From NCBI GenBank assembly GCA_019423725.1, contig JAHZAW010000040.1, positions 18,462-82,461 on the forward strand: a stretch of DNA of 64,000 nucleotides. The letters are read 5' to 3'. This DNA comes from Clostridiales bacterium. Lineage in GTDB: Bacteria > Bacillota > Clostridia > Lachnospirales > Anaerotignaceae. Position numbers and translations under genes: made by a program. Each line of letters begins with the position of its first letter. Position 1 is the first letter of the stretch. The notes under the pieces are model-generated. The model was given only the letters and a program-made list of their open reading frames with translations. It was not told the DNA's origin and ran no database searches. This document shows positions 16,751-26,544 of the stretch, piece by piece.

Positions 16751-16776
16751 TATTTAAGTTATTATGTTCAACTTTT

Positions 16777-18255
16777 TTAAAGAATTATACATATCAGTCC
16801 GCCGCTGCCCTCATTGAGTATTTTCTGCAGGGATTCCTGAAGCTTCATCTGTGCGTCTTCAGGAATGGTATATATCTTCTTATTCCTTCCCTCATTTACA
16901 AGGGTATCCAGCGTCCTTCCAAAAAGATTCAGCTCCCATATCTTATTTTTATCCGTCCTGTATGTATTGAGTATATCTTCGATAAACTCCTTGCTCTGTT
17001 CCTCTGTGCCAACTATTGGAGCCACTTCTGTCTCGATATCGGTCTTTATCATATTTATGGCCTCACCTTTGGCTTTTATCCTTATGCCGTATCTTGAACC
17101 GTGTTTGAACACCTCCGGCTCCTCAAGGGTTATATCCTCAAACACCGGACCTACTATGCCGTATCCCTTTCTTTTTACATCAGCCAGCGCCGGGCTTATT
17201 TTTCCGTATTCATTTTTGATCTCTGAAAGCTCCTTCATTATACTTATGAGCTCATAGTCACCCTTTATATCCATTCCTATGGTCTCACTGAGCACATTAT
17301 AAAAAAGACTGTCATTCATGGCCACATCTATATCAGCACTGCCGTTTCCAGCGGATATGTCTCCGATATAGGCCTTCCTTACATACTCATTTTCCTCAAG
17401 CTCGGATACACAGTCCTGTATCTCCCTGAGTTTTGCTGTTTTTTCCGTAAGGGACAAAAGGGTGGATATTATGGAACTCTTGAGCCAGTGTCCGTTTTCC
17501 AGCCCTTCCAGCCATCTGGGGATATTTATATTTATCTCATTTACAGGGAATTCATATAAAAGGCTCTCCATAAGCTCATTTATATCCTCATCCTTAAGTC
17601 TGGCACAGTCGGCGGTCTTTACTGGTATCTGATACTTTTCCTCCAGTTCCGCTCTGAGGGCGTCTGTCTCAGGACTGTAGGGATTTGCACTGTTGAGCAC
17701 CATGATAAATGGCTTTCCTGATTTTTTAAGGGTGTCAACTATGTCTTCCTCGGCCTCCACATAGTTTTCCCTTGGTATATCAGTTATGCTTCCATCGGTT
17801 GTCATGGCTATGGCTATGGTGGAATGGTCATTTATAACCTTATTTGTTCCTGTGAGTGCAGCGGCGGCCAGTGGCATGGGTTTATCGGACCAGGGAGTAC
17901 TGACCATTCTCGGCTCGTCTTCCTCAAGTATCCCCTCAGCTCCATCAACTATGTACCCCACGCAGTCTATGAGCCTCATCTTAAATCTGAGATTATCCCC
18001 TGCCTTTATCTCAGCCGGCCTGGAAGGCACAAATTTAGGCTCCGTGGTCGTTATCATCTTTCCTGCCCCTATGAGGGGAAGTTCGTCCGTCGCTCTCTCC
18101 TTTTCAAATTCGTCCGTCATATTTGGCAAAACAGCTTTTTCCATAAATCTTCTGATAAATGTTGATTTTCCTGTCCTGCAGGGACCCGTTATGCCAATAT
18201 ATATGGCCCCTCCCGTTCTTTCGGAAATATCCTGATATATATTCGTATTTGTCAT
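16777..18255 (-). CDS. spoIVA: Stage IV sporulation protein A
   Basis: SpoIVA polymerises on the forespore surface, using ATP hydrolysis, and forms the basement layer of the spore coat. The 492-residue protein has the Walker A-like GPCRTGKSTFIRRFME near residue 25, the LIDCVGYIVDGAEG switch region, and the DGSITDIPRENYVEAEEDIV stretch typical of SpoIVA. It ends in EGSGGLICIIL, matching the conserved hydrophobic C-terminus used in membrane attachment. Length equals the B. subtilis protein (492). It is monocistronic. No sigma-E promoter could be assigned confidently. Confidence 0.96.
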   Translation of the reverse strand: MTNTNIYQDISERTGGAIYIGITGPCRTGKSTFIRRFMEKAVLPNMTDEFEKERATDELPLIGAGKMITTTEPKFVPSRPAEIKAGDNLRFKMRLIDCVGYIVDGAEGILEEDEPRMVSTPWSDKPMPLAAAALTGTNKVINDHSTIAIAMTTDGSITDIPRENYVEAEEDIVDTLKKSGKPFIMVLNSANPYSPETDALRAELEEKYQIPVKTADCARLKDEDINELMESLLYEFPVNEININIPRWLEGLENGHWLKSSIISTLLSLTEKTAKLREIQDCVSELEENEYVRKAYIGDISAGNGSADIDVAMNDSLFYNVLSETIGMDIKGDYELISIMKELSEIKNEYGKISPALADVKRKGYGIVGPVFEDITLEEPEVFKHGSRYGIRIKAKGEAINMIKTDIETEVAPIVGTEEQSKEFIEDILNTYRTDKNKIWELNLFGRTLDTLVNEGRNKKIYTIPEDAQMKLQESLQKILNEGSGGLICIIL

Positions 18256-18422
18256 ATTCTCCTCCGATTTTCCTTTTGTAAAAATCTATGAGGCTTCTCC
18301 TTTTATTATTACTATAACCGTTAATTAAGCCCTCTGTCATACACAGGTTTGTGTGAAATTCATGTTGCAAAAGGATGGCAACTTATATAATATTGTAACT
18401 ATCAAAATAACGGAGGTATATT

Positions 18423-18893
18423 ATGTCAATAGATAAAGTCAGAGAATATATGAAACAGTTTTCCAGAGAAAATGATATTATGGAATTTTCCGTATCCAGC
18501 GCAACTGTAGCCCTGGCAGCTGAGGCTCTCCATGTCATCCCCGCCAGGATCACACAGACCCTGGCCCTTAAAAATGGTGATGGATGCATGGTCATTGCTG
18601 TGGCAGGAGACGGCAAAATAGATAACCACAAATTCAAAAGCGAATTCGGTTTTAAGGCAAAGATGCTCTCTCCTGAGGAGACTCTGGAAATGACAGGACA
18701 CGCCATCGGAGGTGTCTGTCCCTTTGCCCTTCCGGAAGGCGTAAAAACCTACTGTGACGTATCCCTTAAACGCTTTGATACCGTTTTTCCGGCCTGCGGA
18801 AGTTCTAACTCAGCCATAGAAGTCACCTGCGATGAGCTTTTTGAATATTCAAAGGCGGAAAAATGGGTAGATATATGTAAGGACTGGGAATAA
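18423..18893 (+). CDS. YbaK/EbsC-family aminoacyl-tRNA deacylase
   Basis: This 156-residue protein has the YbaK/ProX fold of trans-editing domains that hydrolyse mischarged tRNAs: SVSSATVALAAEALHV near residue 22, TLALKNGDGCMVIAVAGDGKIDN, and GGVCPFALPEGVKTYCDVSL near residue 98. The invariant Lys is not obvious, so the exact substrate (Cys- or other tRNA) is not assignable. An AGGTATATT ribosome-binding region (GGAGG) precedes the ATG. It stands alone, facing spoIVA divergently and yunB convergently. Confidence 0.85.
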   Translation: MSIDKVREYMKQFSRENDIMEFSVSSATVALAAEALHVIPARITQTLALKNGDGCMVIAVAGDGKIDNHKFKSEFGFKAKMLSPEETLEMTGHAIGGVCPFALPEGVKTYCDVSLKRFDTVFPACGSSNSAIEVTCDELFEYSKAEKWVDICKDWE

Positions 18894-18904
18894 TATTTTT
18901 AATA

Positions 18905-19549
18905 TCAGCTTAGATCAGGTATATCAATATAGTTTGACGGAAGTTCTCCCTTTATTACCGTATCCGCCAGCATTATTTTCCTGTTCATGCTTATATTTTT
19001 GTCATATAAAGGATTTACAAGGCTTATGGTAATATTTACTGTAAGCCATATTTTATAATTGGTCTGGTTTATGCCCGCTGAAGTGAATTCTGTCTCATAA
19101 TCTACTTCGGCATCGCCTGCCGGCTTTATCTCAAATGTAAGGTCTGGGCCTGTATTTGCCAATATCCCTATTCCTGATGCCGCACCATAGGGCACTTTTA
19201 TAGTATTGTTTTGCATATCGGAAATTTTTTCGGTTATACTGGAGCTTATTTCGGCACATATTAAGTTTATGGTTATGGTATCTGCTGTTATCATAGTAGT
19301 ACCGTTTTCGGTTTTTAAGCTCAGTATATTTTTACCTCCTTCTGACCTCTTCATAAGTACTTCATCCACCGCTGAGTTTATTATCCGGTTTGCGCTCTCC
19401 TTCGCTTCGATAAGACATATATTGGCAGCCGAAGGCATTATATATTTTTCAGTGGCCGCTATGAACGCTCCCGCAGCCAATGATACAATAAATGTAAACA
19501 GCACCACATACTTTCTAAATTTCCGTCTGATAGGACATATCTCCTCCAC
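18905..19549 (-). CDS. yunB: Sporulation protein YunB
   Basis: YunB is a sigma-E-controlled sporulation membrane protein. The 214-residue product has an N-terminal transmembrane helix (about residues 16-32, VLFTFIVSLAAGAFIAA), then the family core: IKVPYGAASGIGILANTGP, then FEIKPAGDAEVDYETEFTSAGINQTNYKIWLTV with the characteristic FTSAGINQT block. The function in Bacillus is not fully defined. It ends 12 bases from the convergent YbaK gene. Confidence 0.9.
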   Translation of the reverse strand: MEEICPIRRKFRKYVVLFTFIVSLAAGAFIAATEKYIMPSAANICLIEAKESANRIINSAVDEVLMKRSEGGKNILSLKTENGTTMITADTITINLICAEISSSITEKISDMQNNTIKVPYGAASGIGILANTGPDLTFEIKPAGDAEVDYETEFTSAGINQTNYKIWLTVNITISLVNPLYDKNISMNRKIMLADTVIKGELPSNYIDIPDLS

Positions 19550-19672
19550 TTTTGATTAAAAAACAGGTAAAAAATAAATTTTGTAATATAATCTTAAAGA
19601 AAATACACAATTATTTCCTTTATTCCGCCTGCCTTATCTGTTATAATATATTCTGAGTTAGGAGGCTTAAGT

Positions 19673-22600
19673 ATGGATTACTCGGAACATAACGGAAATA
19701 GACCAAAAATATTTAAATATACTGATGAAAACGGTAATGTTCATTATGTGGATGAGCATGGAAATCCTGTAAGACGAAAAAGGACAAGCTCCGGAGATTC
19801 AAATTCGTCAAGAAGATCTCCGCACTCCTCAGGCTCGTCCGGTTCGTCAGGTTCCTCTTCTTCGGCATCGAACCGCCGCAGACTGCCTGAGGACAGACAT
19901 CGTTCTTCAACTCCTGCTGTTCACACCCGGTCTGCTTCCGATTCATATGCAAAGAAAAGAAAACCTAATAAAAAGAAAAAGAAGAAGCGTAAGGGACTGC
20001 GCATATTCCTTGCTGTACTGGCTGTTATAATACTTGCTGTTGTCGGCCTTTGCATAGGAGTATGGATCAGCATAGTAAAAGACGCTCCAAAACTGAATAC
20101 TTCGGATATCGTTCCAAGCAACTATACTTCAATAATATACGATGACAACGGTGTCGAGATAGATAAGCTCCATGGTGAGGAAAACCGAGAATATGTTACC
20201 CTTGACCAGATACCTGAAGATCTGCAGCACGCTGTGGTCGCCATAGAAGATGAACGTTTCTATGAGCATAATGGTATAGATATACAGGGTATATTCAGGG
20301 CGCTCATAATCGATATAAAAGAGAGGAACTTCTCCCAGGGAGCGAGTACCATCACCCAGCAGCTCATTAAAAACGAGATGCTCACCAGTGATAAGAAAAT
20401 AACCAGAAAGATACAGGAACAGTATCTTGCCGTTAAATATGAGGATGAACTTGAAAAGACCCTTGGAAGCAAGAAGGCTGCCAAGGACTATATCCTCGAG
20501 CTGTATCTGAACACCATCGGCCTTAATCATGGTCTAAACGGTGTTGGAGCCGCGGCTGAATATTATTTCGGAAAGGAAGTTAGTGAGCTCGACCTTGCAG
20601 AATGTGCCTGCATAGCCGGTATAACAAAGAATCCTTCCAAATATTCGCCCATAAGCAATCCCGAGGCAAATAAGGAAAGGCAGACCCTTGTTCTTGACAA
20701 GATGCTTGAGCTTGGATACATCACCCAGGAAGAACATGATTCCGCCCTTGCTGAAGACATATATTCCAACCTTGTTGGAAAACAGACCACAGATGAGGAC
20801 ACTGTAGCTCTCCACAACTATTTTGTTGACCACCTCATAGTTACTCTGGCTGAAGACCTTCAGGAAGAAAGAGGTATGACAAAACAGGAAGCATACAACC
20901 TTATTTACAGCGGCGGACTTCAGATATATTCAACCATGAGTCAGGATGTCCAGAATACTCTGGAAAGCGCCTTTGCTGATGATTCACTGTTCCCGCCATC
21001 GGACACAACATATGATGCTACCTACACGATATCAGTATTAAATACTGCCACCAACGAACAGGAACATCATTCCGAGTCTAAGACGGTATCAAACAGAGAT
21101 GAAGCTGAAGCCTTTGCTGAGGAAGTCAAGGCAAAATATGTAGATGATACGCATAAGCTTGTCCTTGATAATCTGGCCGTATCAAACTCACTCCAGGCTG
21201 CCATGGTAGTAATGGACTACAAGACAGGAAACATAAAAGGTCTTGTGGGAGGAAGAGGAACTAAGAGCGGTGACCTGGTATTTAACAGAGCCACTCAGTC
21301 ATACCGTCAGCCAGGTTCCTGCTTCAAGGTGCTTGCGGCATATGCTCCAGCCATTGACCAGGATCTGTATGCGGCAGGATCATTTATTAAAGATGAGGCC
21401 TACACCGTAGGCGACTGGACCCCTGGAAACTGGTGGGGCAGCAGCTATAGAGGATATGCCACAGTCAGAGAAGGTATTAGGGATTCAATGAATATCCTTG
21501 CTGCCAAGGTAATAGTTGATGCAGGAGTATATAACGCTTATAACTACCTGCTTAACTTTGGATTTGAAAACATAACAGAGGATGATATAAACGCCAATAC
21601 AGCCCTTGGAGGACTTACAAACGGTGTTACCGTTCTGGAACTTACGGCTGCATACGGCGCCATAGCCAACGGCGGAGTATATATGGAGCCCACTCCTTAT
21701 ACAAAAGTTCTTGACCATGACGGAAATGTTCTTCTTGAATATGATTACGAAGGAAAACGAGTTATCAAAGAGACTACTGCATATCTTCTTACGGATATGA
21801 TGGAAGACGTAGTATCAGGCGGAGGAACCGGTGGTCTTGCGAGATTCCAGAAAAACAATATGCCTGTGGCAGGAAAAACAGGTACAACAACTGATGATAA
21901 GGACCTTACCTTTGCCGGATATACACCATATTATGTAGCCGGTATATGGATGGGATATGATACTCCAAAGAAGATAAATTATGATAAGAGTTACCATCTT
22001 ATCGTATGGCGTACGGTAATGGATGAACTGCATAACAACCTGCCATATAAAGACTTTGAAAAGCCGGAAGGCATAATGACGGCAAGTTACTGTGCTATAC
22101 AAAACGCAGCGCCAATCGATGGAGTATGTTCAGCGGATTATTATGGTGCCGGATATTACGGCAATATGGTTTCAACGGACTATTGTGTTGAGGCCACAGC
22201 TCCCAAGTCCCAGTGTACTGCCCATTCTATCTACAGGATATGTACTGAAAGCGGATGTCTTGCTGGTCCTAACTGCCCTGATGACGTTGTTGCAGAATAT
22301 TCACTTGCTGTTGTAAACGGACAGATAGTCAACAGGCCAAGCAGAGAAGCCTGTGCTGAAAGCGGCAAGCTTTATATCGATATAAGCCATACATGCTCGC
22401 TTACTACCCACGGAAGCTCATCACAGACAACGGTGCCTGATGATATGGTCATCGGCGGCGACGGTCTCAATGGCGGCAGCGGAAACGACAGCAGTACTTC
22501 AAACGGACATTCAGGTGACACAAATACTTCATCTGAAAACAACAATAACAGCCATACAAATGACAGCGATGGTCAGGAATTTGTAATCGGTGCCAATTAA
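19673..22600 (+). CDS. Class A penicillin-binding protein (PBP1A-type)
   Basis: The 975-residue enzyme polymerises and cross-links peptidoglycan. The N-terminus is a Ser-rich disordered cytoplasmic tail (SSGSSGSSGSSSSAS) and a Lys-rich patch before one transmembrane helix (residues about 107-130). The GT51 transglycosylase follows (EDERFYEHNGID, QGASTITQQLIKN), then the transpeptidase with its SxxK site (PGSCFK), SMN and KTGTT motifs. The tail is Ser/Asn/Gly-rich and contains several Cys residues (for example CSADYYGAGYY and CTESGCLAGPNC), perhaps disulphide-linked in the wall. The gene is monocistronic with its own terminator. Confidence 0.95.
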   Translation: MDYSEHNGNRPKIFKYTDENGNVHYVDEHGNPVRRKRTSSGDSNSSRRSPHSSGSSGSSGSSSSASNRRRLPEDRHRSSTPAVHTRSASDSYAKKRKPNKKKKKKRKGLRIFLAVLAVIILAVVGLCIGVWISIVKDAPKLNTSDIVPSNYTSIIYDDNGVEIDKLHGEENREYVTLDQIPEDLQHAVVAIEDERFYEHNGIDIQGIFRALIIDIKERNFSQGASTITQQLIKNEMLTSDKKITRKIQEQYLAVKYEDELEKTLGSKKAAKDYILELYLNTIGLNHGLNGVGAAAEYYFGKEVSELDLAECACIAGITKNPSKYSPISNPEANKERQTLVLDKMLELGYITQEEHDSALAEDIYSNLVGKQTTDEDTVALHNYFVDHLIVTLAEDLQEERGMTKQEAYNLIYSGGLQIYSTMSQDVQNTLESAFADDSLFPPSDTTYDATYTISVLNTATNEQEHHSESKTVSNRDEAEAFAEEVKAKYVDDTHKLVLDNLAVSNSLQAAMVVMDYKTGNIKGLVGGRGTKSGDLVFNRATQSYRQPGSCFKVLAAYAPAIDQDLYAAGSFIKDEAYTVGDWTPGNWWGSSYRGYATVREGIRDSMNILAAKVIVDAGVYNAYNYLLNFGFENITEDDINANTALGGLTNGVTVLELTAAYGAIANGGVYMEPTPYTKVLDHDGNVLLEYDYEGKRVIKETTAYLLTDMMEDVVSGGGTGGLARFQKNNMPVAGKTGTTTDDKDLTFAGYTPYYVAGIWMGYDTPKKINYDKSYHLIVWRTVMDELHNNLPYKDFEKPEGIMTASYCAIQNAAPIDGVCSADYYGAGYYGNMVSTDYCVEATAPKSQCTAHSIYRICTESGCLAGPNCPDDVVAEYSLAVVNGQIVNRPSREACAESGKLYIDISHTCSLTTHGSSSQTTVPDDMVIGGDGLNGGSGNDSSTSNGHSGDTNTSSENNNNSHTNDSDGQEFVIGAN

Positions 22601-22635
22601 AGCACCTGGCTGGATCATTATTTATGATATGTAAC

Positions 22636-22669
22636 AAGAAACCGGCAAAAATGCCGGTTTCTTTTCGTC
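22636..22669 (+). terminator. Terminator after the PBP gene
   Basis: Arms AAGAAACCGGC and GCCGGTTTCTT with a loop of six bases, followed by TTCGTCTAT. It lies 36 bases after the PBP stop codon. Confidence 0.8.
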
Positions 22670-22775
22670 TATACGGCTTTAAACTAAATAGCCGTGGATA
22701 TTTAGCTTAAATATTTACTAAACGTTCTAAAATCCCTGTAACGGCTATAAAAGCCAGCTGATGATTTTAGGCATA

Positions 22776-22810
22776 AAAATACCCGGGTTAATATACCCGG
22801 GTATTTTTTT
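22776..22810. terminator. Bidirectional terminator near the DacF-type gene
   Basis: Arms AATACCCGGGT and ACCCGGGTATT with a 10-base spacer, flanked by A-rich and T-rich tracts. It ends the minus-strand carboxypeptidase operon; the T-run on the plus side suggests it also works for read-through from the PBP gene. Confidence 0.8.
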
Positions 22811-22814
22811 ATGT

Positions 22815-24278
22815 TTATCTGTATTTATTATACTTGTCTCTTCTCTTGTCTCTTTTTCTTCTGTGCCTTCCGTTATTTATCCTGCTTGTATCGTATACAT
22901 TATTTCTGTTATAGTAATTTCCTTTGAGTTTGTATCTCTGTTTTCTTTTATGTCTTGCCACAAGGATAAGGACTACAATAAGTATTACCACAAAAGCAAT
23001 GGCTGTATACTTAAGGTTTTCCTTAGCTATGGCTTTAGTAAAAAAAGTTTTCAGGTAAAAGAGCGAAGTATTAAAAATATTGGCTTTTTTGACCTCTGCG
23101 GCCGCGTAAGCATCAGCCTGGCCAATTACTTCACCATTAAGTGTAAATTTCAATACACCGACTTTAGCGCCCTTTTCCACCGGCGCCTGAAGCTTGTCTC
23201 CTCCGTTATCATATACGATCTCTGTCTGGACCGAAGCCGCTTCATCAGCCGTCATATACTGTGACATGGGCTCGTTTATGGAAAGTTCCACTGTGTCGCC
23301 CTTAAGCCTGTTGTTTCCCGTAAGTTCAGCCGTAGCAGCTATGCCTTCCTGTCTGTATACTACCATATCATAGTTATTGAAACCCCATTCAAATAGATTA
23401 GTGGCATCCTGCCATCTTCCCGGGTCTTCAGAATTCATGATTATGGCTACGAGGTTCTCTCCGTCTTTTGTAGCGGAGGCAGCCACACAGTCACCTGCCT
23501 GGTCAGTAAATCCAGTCTTTATTCCTGTAGCATACTCATAATAATTAGCTCCGCTTGTTATGAGCTCATTATGGCTGTACCAAGTATAATCTCTGGTATT
23601 ACCATCAACATTATATTTTTGTTTTCCAGCACTGTTTCCAGAAAACACCGTTTCCTTTGCTGCCTCTTTTATGGCATCATATTTCATGGCAGCAGCGGCT
23701 ATAAGTGACATATCATAGGCCGTTGTATAATGATTTTCGTCCTGGTAACCGTGGGCATTGACAAAATTTGATTCCGTACATCCAAGGGATCTGGCCTTTT
23801 CGTTCATAAGCCCTGTAAAGTATTTTTCTGCCTCTTCAAAGGTTATGTCATTTCCAAGGTTTTTCTTTGCAACCGCCGATGCAGCCGCATTAGCTATATC
23901 ATTTCCAGAAGGGATTATAAGTCCCCTTATGACGTTTTCAACAGTGAACACATCACCAACATATACGCCCGCCCTGCTGGAATCCAGAGGTATCTCGTTT
24001 ATGGAGTAATCAATGGTTATGGTCTCATCTACTGATATATTATCAAGCACTACCATTGCCGTAAGCAGCTTTGTCATACTTGCAGGGTACATTTTTTCGT
24101 GGTCATTTTTCTCATATAATACCCTGCCTGTATCAGCATTTATAAGTATGGCGCTCTGTGCCGCCACCGTGGGAGGTGCGGAAGCTGTGGCCGTTTCAGT
24201 TTCGTCAGCAAATGCCGTAACTGAAAAAGCAGTAACAGCAGCAACAAGCAAAGCTATAAATCTCTTAAAGGATCTCAT
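22815..24278 (-). CDS. D-alanyl-D-alanine carboxypeptidase (SEDS-independent, DacF-type)
   Basis: This serine peptidase trims the terminal D-Ala of peptidoglycan stem peptides. The 487-residue protein starts at ATG 24278 (FKRFIALLVAAVTAFSVTAFA is a signal peptide). Peptidase S11 motifs follow: SMTK (SxxK, near residue 67), SGN (IPSGNDIANA), and KTGFTDQAG (KTG). The C-terminal part contains the PBP5-type beta domain (DGENLVAIIMNSEDP region), then one transmembrane helix (AIAFVVILIVVLILVA) and a basic cytoplasmic tail. It is the last gene of the mutS-to-dac operon. Confidence 0.92.
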   Translation of the reverse strand: MRSFKRFIALLVAAVTAFSVTAFADETETATASAPPTVAAQSAILINADTGRVLYEKNDHEKMYPASMTKLLTAMVVLDNISVDETITIDYSINEIPLDSSRAGVYVGDVFTVENVIRGLIIPSGNDIANAAASAVAKKNLGNDITFEEAEKYFTGLMNEKARSLGCTESNFVNAHGYQDENHYTTAYDMSLIAAAAMKYDAIKEAAKETVFSGNSAGKQKYNVDGNTRDYTWYSHNELITSGANYYEYATGIKTGFTDQAGDCVAASATKDGENLVAIIMNSEDPGRWQDATNLFEWGFNNYDMVVYRQEGIAATAELTGNNRLKGDTVELSINEPMSQYMTADEAASVQTEIVYDNGGDKLQAPVEKGAKVGVLKFTLNGEVIGQADAYAAAEVKKANIFNTSLFYLKTFFTKAIAKENLKYTAIAFVVILIVVLILVARHKRKQRYKLKGNYYNRNNVYDTSRINNGRHRRKRDKRRDKYNKYR

Positions 24279-24291
24279 TAAAACCACCCTC

Positions 24292-25590
24292 TCATATAAG
24301 CCCCTTGTCTAACATTGTCTGTAAACCGGTCATTATTCCTATTTTCGCATGGTGCCAGCTCAAGCCGCCCTGCATATATACGATATATGGAGGCTTAATG
24401 GGACCGTCAGCGCTGAGCTCAATGGAAGCTCCCTGTACGAAGGCTCCGGCAGCCATTATGACATCGCTGTCATATCCGGGCATAGCCCACGGTTCAGGTG
24501 TAACATAGCTGTCAACGGGTGCTCCCTTCTGTATTCCTTCACAAAAAGCTATCACCTTTTCAGCTGACTTCATTTTGAGGGACTGAACTATATCTCCCCT
24601 TGCAGCATCGGAAGACGGAAGTACCTCTATGCCTATATTTTCAAAAAGTTTTGCGGCAAACATGGCTCCCTTAAGACTTCCGCAAACTACCTGAGGAGCC
24701 ATAAATAATCCCTGTATCATTGAAGGAGTAACGCCAAGGGTGGCTCCTACCTCTTTTCCCATGCCGGGAGCAGTAAGCCTGAAGGCTGCATTATCAACAT
24801 ATTCTTCTTTTCCTACGATATATCCTCCTATGGGGGCAAGTCCGCCGCCAGGATTTTTTATAAGGGAGCCTACACAGAGATCCGCTCCCACATCCGTAGG
24901 CTCTATGGTCTCAACAAATTCACCATAGCAGTTATCGACCATACATATAACATCCGGTCTTATGCCTTTTATGAATGATATAAGATCACCTATTTTTTCC
25001 ACTGTAAATGACTCTCTCCAGGCATATCCCCTTGAACGCTGTATCTCTACCAGTCTTATTTTTTTGTTTTTAAGGGCACTTTTTATGCCTTCATAGTCAA
25101 ATGAGCCATCGGGGAGCAGTTCTGTCTGGCTGTATGTTATGCCATACTCCGCAAGGCATCCCCTTTCCTTTCTTATGCCTATAACTCCCTGAAGAGTATC
25201 ATAGGGCAGGCCTACTGGTGAGAATATCTCATCCCCTGGCCTGAGGTTTCCCGCAAGGGCCACCGTAAGGGCATGGGTCCCTGATATTACCTGGGGCCTT
25301 ACAAGACCGCTCTCAGCATGAAATACATCGGCATATATGCTCTCCAGCACCTCACGTCCCAGGTCGTTATATCCATAACCTGTTGTTCCCGCAAAATGCA
25401 CATCACTGAGCTTATTTTTCTGCATGGCGTTCAAAACCTTATACTGGTTGTACTCGGTTATTTTGTCTGCCTGGGCAAACCTTTCCTTAAGTTCCTCCTC
25501 AGCTCTGTCAGCCATATTAAGTACTTTATCGGACATTCCGTAGTTGTTTCTGAGAAAATCCGCTGTTTCTTTGTTAAACATAAACTTCAC
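24292..25590 (-). CDS. YnbB-type PLP-dependent enzyme (methionine gamma-lyase family)
   Basis: The 432-residue protein matches the YnbB/PF06838 family, historically called aluminium resistance protein and related by fold to Cys/Met metabolism PLP enzymes. Motifs: FAGTTGYGYNDLGRE, then SGTHALTVALAGNL (residues near 100), the Lys-bearing GSLIKNPGGGLAPIGGY that would carry PLP (K in LIKNPGG). Function is not defined. It is neighbour to miaA and the mutSL genes, the same order as in other Clostridia. Confidence 0.85.
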   Translation of the reverse strand: MKFMFNKETADFLRNNYGMSDKVLNMADRAEEELKERFAQADKITEYNQYKVLNAMQKNKLSDVHFAGTTGYGYNDLGREVLESIYADVFHAESGLVRPQVISGTHALTVALAGNLRPGDEIFSPVGLPYDTLQGVIGIRKERGCLAEYGITYSQTELLPDGSFDYEGIKSALKNKKIRLVEIQRSRGYAWRESFTVEKIGDLISFIKGIRPDVICMVDNCYGEFVETIEPTDVGADLCVGSLIKNPGGGLAPIGGYIVGKEEYVDNAAFRLTAPGMGKEVGATLGVTPSMIQGLFMAPQVVCGSLKGAMFAAKLFENIGIEVLPSSDAARGDIVQSLKMKSAEKVIAFCEGIQKGAPVDSYVTPEPWAMPGYDSDVIMAAGAFVQGASIELSADGPIKPPYIVYMQGGLSWHHAKIGIMTGLQTMLDKGLI

Positions 25591-25593
25591 CTG

Positions 25594-26529
25594 TCAAATT
25601 ATATTTTTATCCTTTAATTCCTTTATCATTATTTCAAGGGCGCCTTCCTTGTCCCCTGAAGTCATATCTATCCAAGTGCCTTCTGTCTGCCTTCTGAACC
25701 AGGTCAGCTGTCTCTTGGCAAAGTGTCTAGTATATTTCTTGATGTCTTCCACTGCCTCATCAAGGTTTTTTTCGCCGTTAAAATATGGTATGAACTCCTT
25801 ATAGCCAAGTCCCTGCATGCTCACCAGTTCCGGAGAATAACCCATTTTAACTAGGTTCCTAACTTCTGCTTCAAGGCCGTTTTTCATCATTATATCGACT
25901 CTCAGGTCTATCCTCTCATAGAGCTTCTGCCTGTCCATATTAAGGACGAAAAACGCCAGATTATAGGGGGATTCCTTCTGCTTCGCCTCTTTATTGTGCT
26001 CTGACATTTTTTCTCCCGTGAGCCTGTAGTACTCAAGGGCCCTGGCGACCCTTTTCACATTATTGAAATGTATTTCGGAAGCATATTCCGGATCGACTTC
26101 CGCAAGCATGGAGTGCAGTTTCTCCGGTCCTTCCTCTTCCGCTATTTTATAAAGCTCATCCCTTATCCCTGAGCCATTTTCTTCTGTAAAGTCATTGTCA
26201 TATACAAGGGCGTTTATATAAAATCCGGTGCCCCCCACTATCATGGGTATATGCCCTCTTTCGTATATGCCCTCCATATACTCCTTGGCCTTTTTCTGGA
26301 ATATCATAACATTATATTCCTCATCGGGATAAAGCTCATCAATAAGAAAGTGCGGTATCCCGCACATTTCTTCATGATCAGGCTTAGCCGTTCCTATATC
26401 CATATATTTATATACCTGCATGGAATCTCCGGAGATGACCTCTCCTCCTATCCTTTTTGCAAGTTCGATGGAAATGTCAGTCTTTCCGCAGGCCGTCGGC
26501 CCGGCAATAACTATCAGCGGCTTTTTCAC
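25594..26529 (-). CDS. miaA: tRNA dimethylallyltransferase
   Basis: MiaA adds a dimethylallyl group to adenine-37 of tRNAs reading codons starting with U. The 311-residue protein has the Walker A GPTACGKTDISIELA, the SGDSMQVYKYMDIGTAKP substrate motif, VGGTGFYINALV, and the QTRHFAKRQLTWFR-like TRHFAKRQLTWFRRQ near residue 285. It sits directly downstream of mutL, whose 3' end is 15 bases away, and upstream of the YnbB-type gene. Together with miaB (31754) it forms the ms2i6A pathway. Confidence 0.95.
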   Translation of the reverse strand: MKKPLIVIAGPTACGKTDISIELAKRIGGEVISGDSMQVYKYMDIGTAKPDHEEMCGIPHFLIDELYPDEEYNVMIFQKKAKEYMEGIYERGHIPMIVGGTGFYINALVYDNDFTEENGSGIRDELYKIAEEEGPEKLHSMLAEVDPEYASEIHFNNVKRVARALEYYRLTGEKMSEHNKEAKQKESPYNLAFFVLNMDRQKLYERIDLRVDIMMKNGLEAEVRNLVKMGYSPELVSMQGLGYKEFIPYFNGEKNLDEAVEDIKKYTRHFAKRQLTWFRRQTEGTWIDMTSGDKEGALEIMIKELKDKNII

Positions 26530-26544
26530 TGTCGATCACCCTTT